The translations under genes and the position numbers were made by a program. DNA of 15,223 nt, from positions 1-15,223 of the forward strand of contig CAYXXZ010000075.1 of NCBI GenBank assembly GCA_964469165.1, given 5' to 3'. Under the pieces are notes generated by a model. It saw only the letters and a program-made list of their open reading frames with translations, ran no database searches and had not been told where the DNA came from. Source of the stretch: CAYXXZ01 sp964469165. Lineage in GTDB: Bacteria; Pseudomonadota; Gammaproteobacteria; Pseudomonadales; Porticoccaceae. Below are positions 1 to 5,822 of this stretch, one piece after another (the first letter of the stretch is position 1; each line of letters starts with the position of its first letter).

Positions 1-103
1 GTTTTCAGTTTTCAGTTTTCAGTTTTCAGTTTTCAGTTTTCAGTTTTCAGGCAGGGTGCGCTCTCCCTGACAACTGTCAACTGAAAACTGTTAACTATTA
101 ACT
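1..103. repeat. Heptamer-repeat palindrome, left part cut by window edge
   Basis: Positions 2-50 are seven perfect tandem copies of TTTTCAG, and base 1 is the last base of a further copy, so the array continues outside the window. After a 20-bp spacer, positions 71-103 hold degenerate 7-bp units with an AACT core, which are the reverse complement of the same motif (AGTTNNN read on the other strand). The spacer contains a short hairpin, CAGGG at 52-56 against CCCTG at 65-69. The layout is therefore array, hairpin, inverted array. It ends 9 bp beyond the stop codon of the NTF2-like gene, so it lies in that gene's 3' region and could fold in its mRNA. Heptanucleotide tandem repeats are known from cyanobacteria (STRR sequences); any relation is a comparison only. 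Confidence 0.85.
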
Positions 104-112
104 CATTACGCC

Positions 113-898
113 TCAAAAGATTTTCTCGAGCATCCACTCTTCCGGCACATCCTCCATCACATCCCAGTGCTCGATGGACTTGCCCTCGGCATTGAAGCGG
201 AACAGGTCAAAGGTATTGATACGGTTCATCAGCGGGTGTTTCGGGAAGGTGTCATAGAGGCGATGGCAGATGAGAAAATCTCCCTCCGCCAGCACCTTGT
301 TGGGTTTCATGCTCACCTTTATGCCGCTGTCCTTGGCCTTGCTGAGGATTTCCACCAAACCTTCGAGACCATCACGGCCTTTGGGGCTGTGCTGCTTGTA
401 TTCCGGTGTGCGCGTCTCATAAAAGTATTCGATTTCCTGGCCATCGAATGCCCGCAGGTCCAGCTCCAGAAAGCGATCCCTGGCCTTTTTGGCATAGTCC
501 ACACTCAGATCGGCCTGAGGGCCATCAAAGGTGCCATTGTCATTTTTGCGGTTTTTCTCGTCCACCACATGTGTGCCCCAGTGCTCCGCGATTTTTCCTC
601 CTTCCAGGCGGAAAAGCTCGGCGCGCGCCACGTCCACACCATCCTTCAATTTTTCTTCGACGAAAAGGAAGACCAGATCGTTCTCAGCGAAGGTTTTGTG
701 GATGATCACCTGGTGATCGGGATTGTCGGCGAGCCGTTGCGCCACGTAGTCGGCAAGGCCTGCGCGGCTGAAGTTTGCCGTGTACTGATGCTCGACATAA
801 TCCGGCGTCAGATATTCCTGCATGGCCTCGCCACAGGCCGCTGAGTAAAGCTTGCGATAGTAGTCAGACACTAGCTTCTTGGAAGTTGCGATATCCAT
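113..898 (-). CDS. Double NTF2/SnoaL-like domain protein
   Basis: A 261-residue soluble protein made of two NTF2-like halves, about residues 5-125 and 130-258. Each half has a tyrosine-rich first helix, a TPDY/TPEY-type segment, an AEND/AEGD turn and a closing strand of the type LFRLEGGKIAEHW or LFRFNAEGKSIEHWD. A single SnoaL-like domain is usually about 120-150 residues, so this is a tandem duplication or fusion. Members of this fold include polyketide cyclases, ketosteroid isomerase-like enzymes and dehydratases, but no specific reaction can be assigned. The start ATG follows CGGAGA at 905-910 with 6 bp spacing. It is the last gene of the P450 cluster, 60 bp after the MDR gene and probably co-transcribed with it. 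There is no signal peptide. The fold call is firm; the function is unknown. Confidence 0.85.
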   Translation of the reverse strand: MDIATSKKLVSDYYRKLYSAACGEAMQEYLTPDYVEHQYTANFSRAGLADYVAQRLADNPDHQVIIHKTFAENDLVFLFVEEKLKDGVDVARAELFRLEGGKIAEHWGTHVVDEKNRKNDNGTFDGPQADLSVDYAKKARDRFLELDLRAFDGQEIEYFYETRTPEYKQHSPKGRDGLEGLVEILSKAKDSGIKVSMKPNKVLAEGDFLICHRLYDTFPKHPLMNRINTFDLFRFNAEGKSIEHWDVMEDVPEEWMLEKIF

Positions 899-958
899 CG
901 TTGATCTCCGGTTATTGACATAAAATTCTGTAGCAGGTTGCCACGTTATCGGTTGGTT

Positions 959-2023
959 TCAAACTGCATGGTACGCCGGCATGGTGAGCACCACCCGCCC
1001 TGTGGCCTTGCGGTGCTTGAGCAGGTTGAGCGCAGCGACCGCTTCGGCAAGTGGAAAACAGTGCTTGACCTGTGGCCGCAGTTTCCCTTCACCATACCAG
1101 GCAAACAGGGTTTCCAGCATTTCGGTATTGCGGCCCGGCAGCCGGAAACGTTCATCCGTAGGCTGTATTCCCAGCATATCCGCATTCTTGAAAAGCAGGG
1201 GGCCGGGCGCTATTTTCGGCATCCCCGCGGCAAAGCCATAGGCCAGATAACGGCCCTCCCACCCCAGCGCGCGCATCGCGGGTTCCATATAGGTGCCACC
1301 CACGCCGTCGAGAATGACATGGTAGCCCGCATCCTGCGCGACGCTGTTTATTTTTCCGATGTCGCTCTGCGCACCGCCTTCTCGCACGGCATGCTCGAGC
1401 AGCGTGTGGCAAAATGCTTTCTGCGCGGCCAGGTCGAGCGGCCCCTCCGGATAACAGACCGCAGCATCGGCCCCCGCTGCGGTGGCCAGCGCGAGCTTTT
1501 TCTGTGAGGAGGCGGCGGCAACCACTTTTGCACCCAGCGCCTTGCCGATCTCGACAGCCGCCAGGCCACCACCGCCACCCGCGCCGAGCACCAGCAGGAT
1601 TTCCCCTTCGCTCAGGCGCGCCCTGTCGCGCAGCGCGTACAGTACGGTTGAGCCGATATTGAAGAATGTCGCGGCAACAGTCATATCCATGTGATCGGGA
1701 ATCGCCGCCAGTTCGTCTTCCGCGAATACGACCTGCTCGGCGAATGTGCCCTGGGTTTTCTTGCCGAATACACGCTCTCCCAATTTGAACCTGGTCACAT
1801 CCGGCCCAAGCCCGGCAACGATTCCCGCCGCTTCAATGCCGGGAGTGATCGGCAACTGGCGCTGCAACTGCGAGCGGCCCTCGACGGCCAGGACATCGTG
1901 GAAGTTCAAACCGGCGGCGTGAACCTCTACCAGTACTTCGCCAGCATCGGGCACGGGTTGTGGCAACGTCTCGATGCGCAGAGATTCGAGAGGTCCAAAA
2001 TTGTGACAGACTACAGCTTGCAC
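959..2023 (-). CDS. Zinc-independent MDR family NADPH:quinone oxidoreductase-like enzyme
   Basis: A medium-chain dehydrogenase/reductase of 354 residues. The N-terminal GroES-like part contains VLVEVHAAGLNFHDVL (about 30-45) and PGIEAAGIV (61-69). The Rossmann part carries a glycine-rich loop, LGAGGGGGLAAVEIGKALGAKVVA (about 146-169), and ends with the typical HRKATGRVVL. The catalytic zinc ligands of alcohol dehydrogenases and the structural zinc cysteines are missing, which places it with quinone oxidoreductase, enoyl reductase and similar NADPH-dependent reductases. I chose the GTG at 2023 because AAGGAA (2031-2036) lies about 8 bp upstream and the family normally begins right there (xQAVVC). 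An ATG at 2062 would add 13 unsupported residues. It follows the P450 gene by 56 bp. A role in reducing an enone or aldehyde made by the upstream enzymes is inference. Confidence 0.88.
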   Translation of the reverse strand: MQAVVCHNFGPLESLRIETLPQPVPDAGEVLVEVHAAGLNFHDVLAVEGRSQLQRQLPITPGIEAAGIVAGLGPDVTRFKLGERVFGKKTQGTFAEQVVFAEDELAAIPDHMDMTVAATFFNIGSTVLYALRDRARLSEGEILLVLGAGGGGGLAAVEIGKALGAKVVAAASSQKKLALATAAGADAAVCYPEGPLDLAAQKAFCHTLLEHAVREGGAQSDIGKINSVAQDAGYHVILDGVGGTYMEPAMRALGWEGRYLAYGFAAGMPKIAPGPLLFKNADMLGIQPTDERFRLPGRNTEMLETLFAWYGEGKLRPQVKHCFPLAEAVAALNLLKHRKATGRVVLTMPAYHAV

Positions 2024-2079
2024 GTGGTTTTTCCTTGGCAAAATTTCGGCGGCTACGACCAACCGCGCTTATTCAGGAT

Positions 2080-3324
2080 CTATGACAAACGGGGATGGAA
2101 CCGTACGTTCAATTCGTACAGGCCCCTGAAAATCGAAACCGGCATGAATTTCAGTTCCTCGTCGAGCACCTCGACACGCTCAAACCTTTGCACCAGCGCC
2201 GAGAAAAACTCACACAGCTGCATCTTTGCCAGCAGATGACCAATGCAGTGGTGCACACCGGGAGCAAATACCTGAGATTCAGAAACATCACGGGTGAAAT
2301 CGAGACGCTCGGGATCCTCGAAGGCGCGCGGATCGCGGTTCGCACCAATCACCGACAGGAAGACGATATCGCCTTTCTTCAGTTGTTTGCCGTGCCATTC
2401 GAAATCTTCCCCGACGTTGCGCGGCTGACCACCCGTCATTGCCACATAGCGCATCAATTCGTTGACGCATTGCGGTATCTTGTCGGGATTTTCATACATG
2501 TATTGCCAGGCGTCCGGGTGGCGGCTGAGCGCTTCGAGACCGAGGGTCATGGTGTTGCTGGTGGTGTCGTGCCCCGCGACGATCACTACCAGCATCGAAC
2601 TGAGCAACTCATCCATCGACAGGGTATCGCCGTCCTCGGACGCGTGCAGAAAGGCCGTGAGAAGATCATCGCGCGGCTCCAGCTTGCGCTTTTCCAGCTC
2701 GGCGAGCACCACCCGGTCGATCTCGTTCATCGCCCATTCCGTGCGTTCGAGCACTTCCGGGGGCGGCACCGCCGTCACCATTCCTTCCACCACGGCGATT
2801 GACCATTCCTTGAGGGAAGGAAAGTGTTCTTCAGGTATGCCCGCCAACTTGAAAATGACCGAGCCCGGCAGAGGGCGTGCAATCTCTTCATTGAACTCGA
2901 TCTCGGGCGTCGCCATGGCCTGGTCGAGTAACTGGTTTACCCGCTCTCTGACATAGGGCCGGAGCTTTTCCACCATTTTCTTGGTGAACGCCTGCATCAT
3001 GAGCCTGCGCAGGCGCGTATGTTGCGGCGCATCCACGCCGACGATCCAGCAATTCACATATTTCTTCAACGTGGGGATGCGCGCGTCGCGTTCTTCGGGA
3101 GGAATGCTGACCAGGGAAAATTCGTTCTTGCCACCGTTCATCAGGGGATATTTGAGATGGAAACCATCGACCACATCCTGAAAGCGGCTGACAATCCAGC
3201 ATTGGGACGACTCGCTCCAGTAAACCGGGTCGTGTTCACGAATACGGTTCAGATCGTCGATAAATTTCTGGCCGCGGCTTTGAGGAGCCTTGAACAGGTC
3301 AACATCGTGATTATCGTTATACAT
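2080..3324 (-). CDS. Cytochrome P450 monooxygenase
   Basis: A 414-residue soluble class-I-type bacterial P450 of normal length with no membrane anchor. Visible landmarks are the C-helix DAPQHTRLRR (98-107), the I-helix oxygen-activation motif AGHDTT (250-255), ExxR at E289-R292, the RDPRAFEDPERLDFTR meander (about 330-345) and the heme loop F353-x-x-G356-x-H358-x-C360-x-G362, with Cys360 as the heme ligand. The loop reads FAPG rather than the usual FGxG, a mild deviation. It would hydroxylate a hydrophobic substrate using electrons from a ferredoxin and ferredoxin reductase, neither of which is in this window. The ATG has AAAGGAG (3331-3337) 6 bp upstream. It lies 335 bp downstream of the SDR gene on the same strand, with two palindromic repeats between them. 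The CYP family cannot be assigned by eye. Confidence 0.95.
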   Translation of the reverse strand: MYNDNHDVDLFKAPQSRGQKFIDDLNRIREHDPVYWSESSQCWIVSRFQDVVDGFHLKYPLMNGGKNEFSLVSIPPEERDARIPTLKKYVNCWIVGVDAPQHTRLRRLMMQAFTKKMVEKLRPYVRERVNQLLDQAMATPEIEFNEEIARPLPGSVIFKLAGIPEEHFPSLKEWSIAVVEGMVTAVPPPEVLERTEWAMNEIDRVVLAELEKRKLEPRDDLLTAFLHASEDGDTLSMDELLSSMLVVIVAGHDTTSNTMTLGLEALSRHPDAWQYMYENPDKIPQCVNELMRYVAMTGGQPRNVGEDFEWHGKQLKKGDIVFLSVIGANRDPRAFEDPERLDFTRDVSESQVFAPGVHHCIGHLLAKMQLCEFFSALVQRFERVEVLDEELKFMPVSIFRGLYELNVRFHPRLS

Positions 3325-3365
3325 TTCTGGCTCCTTTGTTGGGACTCGTTGGCATTTAATTGCAT

Positions 3366-3449
3366 GCAGTTGAGCTGTAAGCTCTAAGTTGAACGCTGGC
3401 AGAACACCGTTCTTGCAGTGCTCCTGCTTAAAGCTTACGGTTCAACTGC
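3366..3449. repeat. Palindromic intergenic repeat, copy A
   Basis: Outer arms at 3366-3383 and 3432-3449 are inverted repeats matching at 16 of 18 positions, ending internally in GTAAGCT and AGCTTAC. An inner hairpin pairs AGAAC (3401-3405) with GTTCT (3409-3413) around a 3-base loop. The central and right parts, including CTGGCAGAAC, the CAGTGCTCC segment and AAAGCTTACGG, recur in the same orientation at 8552-8633. It therefore belongs to a dispersed repeat family of about 80 bp in this genome. No transposase is attached. Confidence 0.75.
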
Positions 3450-3504
3450 CTTGCGCACTGCTGCAGCCTGAATTTCGGACCCCGGTGTAAATACTCCGTA
3501 TCCC

Positions 3505-3614
3505 GGCCTCTGCCGGGGGAGGGTTTCCAAGACACGCCGTGAACCCGTCCCTGGGGGCTCGACAGCGCCATCCCTGGCGCTGACGGTCTTGGAAACCCTC
3601 CCCCGACAGAGGCC
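3505..3614. repeat. Nested palindrome with 29-bp arms downstream of the SDR gene
   Basis: The arms at 3505-3533 and 3586-3614 are inverted repeats with a single mismatch (28 of 29). They contain the motif GGGGGAGGGTTTCCAAGAC and its complement. The 52-bp centre contains a perfect 8-bp stem, CAGCGCCA (3563-3570) against TGGCGCTG (3575-3582), with a 4-base loop. The element starts 45 bp beyond the SDR stop codon. Its form suggests a short non-autonomous mobile or REP-type element, or a strong RNA structure acting at the 3' end of the SDR message. I recall similar GTGAACCC-type intergenic palindromes from marine gammaproteobacteria, but this is memory, not a search. Confidence 0.8.
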
Positions 3615-3659
3615 TCGCAACGGCGCCAATGCCTACCAAACGCCGCTGACCAGGCACCT

Positions 3660-4466
3660 TCAAGGATCGAGCTTGGGTATCGGCATTTTGATACTCATGC
3701 CGCCGTCCACCGTCAGCTGTTGCCCGGTGATGTAGTAGGAGGCATCCGACGCGAAGAACACTACCGGCCCGCTGATGCCATCCGGCGTGGCAATGTCGGG
3801 GGTGAGCAGGGTATCCGCAATGGCCTGGCGCAGGGTGGGAACCTGATCCAACGAGGCGACGGCTCCAGGCGTGAGCACGGGCCCCACCACCAGGCAATTG
3901 CAGCGAATGTTGTCACCACTGTAATTGACGGCGATGGAGCGCGTCAGAGCATTCATCGCGCCCTTGATCGCAGTGTACCCATCATAGCCACCGCGCCCCT
4001 GAATGGACGCGACACTGGAAATATTGATGATCGACCCGCCGCCGCAGGCTTTCATGGCGGGAATGGCGGCGCGCAACATGAAGAACAGGCCGTCCATGCC
4101 GACCGAAGTCACCTTGCGCCAGCCTTCGGTGGTCAAATCGGTCACCGACGCGTCACCGCCGGCCTGCCCCGAAATGAATTCCGTTGGCGCGGCATTGTTG
4201 ACAAGCACATGGAGGCCGCCGAATTGCGCCACCGTTGCCTCGACGCTGGCTGCCACGCTGTTTTCGTCGCCAAGATCGAGTTCGACGAAAGCAGCCCGTC
4301 CACCTTCCGCGACAATACCGTCGACTACCCGCTGACCGTCTCTGCGGTTGCGGCCCGTCACCGCCACCGCGGCCCCCTCCCGCGCGAGTGCCTGAGCGAT
4401 ATCTTCGCCGATGCCCCTCGTCGAGCCGGTTACCAGCGCAACCTTGCCAGAAAGCGTTCTACCCAT
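3660..4466 (-). CDS. SDR family NAD(P)-dependent oxidoreductase
   Basis: A classical short-chain dehydrogenase of 268 residues. The cofactor loop TGSTRGIG is at 13-20, the NNAA structural motif at 90-93, and the catalytic residues are S151, Y164 and K168 in YTAIK. The ending ITGQQLTVDGGMS is typical of the family. Basic residues after the first strand (TGRNRRDG, 37-44) hint at NADP(H), which is inference. The likely role is oxidation of a hydroxyl group or reduction of a ketone in the same pathway as the P450. It is the first gene of the minus-strand cluster, transcribed away from the AraC-type regulator with a 243-bp shared promoter region. The ribosome binding site is weak (GTGG only). The substrate cannot be predicted. 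Confidence 0.92.
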   Translation of the reverse strand: MGRTLSGKVALVTGSTRGIGEDIAQALAREGAAVAVTGRNRRDGQRVVDGIVAEGGRAAFVELDLGDENSVAASVEATVAQFGGLHVLVNNAAPTEFISGQAGGDASVTDLTTEGWRKVTSVGMDGLFFMLRAAIPAMKACGGGSIINISSVASIQGRGGYDGYTAIKGAMNALTRSIAVNYSGDNIRCNCLVVGPVLTPGAVASLDQVPTLRQAIADTLLTPDIATPDGISGPVVFFASDASYYITGQQLTVDGGMSIKMPIPKLDP

Positions 4467-4709
4467 ATTCCACCCCCGCTGTACTTATATTTTCAATCGC
4501 CGCCGCACCCCACGAACCTGGCAATGGCGGCGAATCACACACTTCAGATGATGGTAGCCAATCCTCGAAGGCAAACAAATAACAGAACGTGGCCATTTTT
4601 ATTGCAAATAGGGCCACTATTTGCGCCGACGGTGGAATTTTCTGTCATATTGCAAGACAATCGAGCGCAACGCCGCCAGATGGCGCGGCCCACTTCTCAC
4701 TCTGGATCG
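4467..4709. promoter_or_regulatory. Divergent promoter region, SDR cluster and AraC-type regulator
   Basis: This 243-bp region lies between two divergent genes and contains no gene. Its AT-rich half (about 4575-4660) stands out from the GC-rich surroundings and is the likely location of both promoters and the operator. No clear -35/-10 pair could be fixed for either direction. AraC-family genes are often divergent from the operon they control, so binding here by the product of the neighbouring regulator is a reasonable inference. Confidence 0.5.
4589..4624. promoter_or_regulatory. Candidate AraC-type operator: two GGCCA half-sites 21 bp apart
   Basis: GGCCA occurs at 4591-4595 and again at 4612-4616, exactly 21 bp apart, which is two helical turns. 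Each is followed by an AT-rich stretch ending in TTGC (4602-4605 and 4621-4624). The outer bases also form an inverted pair, GTGGCC (4589-4594) and GGCCAC (4612-4617). Tandem half-sites with this spacing are typical of AraC-family binding. The site lies in the AT-rich part of the divergent region, 123 bp upstream of the SDR start and about 86 bp upstream of the regulator start. Binding is not shown. Confidence 0.4.
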
Positions 4710-5753
4710 ATGTACCGACAAGACGACGCCTTCACCAAGATTCGCCCCACCAAGCTCAACTTCTATGTGAGATGCATGGAAGAGCTCGGCTTCAGCGCGG
4801 ATGATCTGCTGTCGGGGACCGGCCTCAGCAAGGACGGGCTCAAGGACAGATATGCCCTGGTGGAAATCCCCGACTATATCCGCGTGGTGTCGAACATGAT
4901 GGCCCTGACCCGGATGCCGGAGCTGGCCTTCGAACTGGGAAACGCGCTGCGCCCGGCGGATCTCGGCATTCTCGGCCACGCCATCACTACCTGTAACAAC
5001 GCCGCGCACGGCTTCCAGGTATGGCAACAGTACAACTGGCTGTTTTTCGGCTCTTTTTTTTCGTCGATCGAGACGCTCGGCGACAATACCGCTTCCTATG
5101 AATTCGTGCCGCGAGTGAAGTTGCTGCCTCATCTTCTGCAATTTTTCCTTGAGGAAAAACTCATCATCGAGGGCAAGCTGTTTCGTCAGTTCAACAATTG
5201 CACGATCAGGATCCGCGCCTTCAGCGCCACTTACGGGCCACCCCCGCACGCCCGGCTTTATCAGAAGATACTTCCGGCGGGCAATATCCACTTCAACGCC
5301 GCCAGAATCGTTTTCGTGCAGGATCGCGACGACGCCTATGAGAACAAGCCTTTCGATGGCGCCGATCCCGAGTCTCACGAGGTCTGTATCCGCTACCTCG
5401 ATGAAATTTCCAATACCGTGTATACCCACACCACACTGGCGGCCAAGATTCGCCATCAGATCGACAAGCACTTGCCGCGGTCATTTTCACTCGACGACAT
5501 GGCGGCGCTGCTCAAACTCAGCCGCCGCACCCTGTGCAGAAAGCTTCTGGAAGAGAGAACCAGCTATCAGGCGCTGCTGTCGGAAGTGCGGGAAAGCACC
5601 GCCAAGAACCTGCTGGTCACGACTCGCATGAGCGTGGACGAGATTGGCGCACACATCGGCTTCGAAAACACGGCCAGTTTCCGGCGCGCCTTCAAACAGT
5701 GGACAGGAGTGACGATCGGTGACTACAGGCAGCAGTCGCGAAGCTTGTTTTAG
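4710..5753 (+). CDS. AraC family transcriptional regulator
   Basis: A 347-residue regulator with an N-terminal ligand-sensing domain of the Arabinose_bd type (about residues 15-205) and a C-terminal AraC DNA-binding domain. The two helix-turn-helix units are near 258-282 (FSLDDMAALLKLSRRTLCRKLLEE) and 309-332 (IGAHIGFENTASFRRAFKQWTG), the second being the signature segment. Similar regulators activate catabolic operons in response to a small hydrophobic effector. The ATG at 4710 gives the normal family length. An in-frame ATG at 4680 adds ten residues, and neither has a good ribosome binding site. The gene is divergent from the SDR-P450-MDR cluster and most likely controls it. Its end faces the recQ end, 69 bp away. 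Confidence 0.9.
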   Translation: MYRQDDAFTKIRPTKLNFYVRCMEELGFSADDLLSGTGLSKDGLKDRYALVEIPDYIRVVSNMMALTRMPELAFELGNALRPADLGILGHAITTCNNAAHGFQVWQQYNWLFFGSFFSSIETLGDNTASYEFVPRVKLLPHLLQFFLEEKLIIEGKLFRQFNNCTIRIRAFSATYGPPPHARLYQKILPAGNIHFNAARIVFVQDRDDAYENKPFDGADPESHEVCIRYLDEISNTVYTHTTLAAKIRHQIDKHLPRSFSLDDMAALLKLSRRTLCRKLLEERTSYQALLSEVRESTAKNLLVTTRMSVDEIGAHIGFENTASFRRAFKQWTGVTIGDYRQQSRSLF

Positions 5754-5822
5754 GGCTGCAACGCCACCGGAATCGCCACCCACAGCGCATCGACAGATGC
5801 TGCCAGCGCAATCGTCGATTCG

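Larger units (their letters stand above)
3325..3659. other. 335-bp spacer between SDR and P450 genes, filled by two palindromes
   Basis: This gap separates two minus-strand genes and has no credible ORF. It contains the ribosome binding site of the P450 gene at its left end, a palindrome of the family that recurs near 8552 (3366-3449), and a larger nested palindrome (3505-3614). Each can fold in RNA, so the gap may attenuate or process a transcript running from the SDR gene into the P450 gene, or may end one transcript and begin another. I see no convincing sigma-70 promoter for the P450 gene here. Confidence 0.7.

Noticed and set aside
1..103. TTTTCAG array as a CRISPR array
   Set aside because: The unit is 7 bp with no spacers, so it is a tandem repeat and not a repeat-spacer array.
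3720..4709. N-terminal extension of the AraC-type gene back to 3720
   Set aside because: The open frame runs antisense to the SDR gene and across the divergent promoter region. The family length and domain start fit the ATG at 4710.
4617..5471. 284-codon minus-strand frame inside the AraC-type gene
   Set aside because: It is a shadow of a gene with clear helix-turn-helix motifs and has no domain of its own.
5787..5800. GCATC/GATGC stem between the AraC-type gene and recQ as a bidirectional terminator
   Set aside because: The stem is only 5 bp and no T-run follows in either direction.
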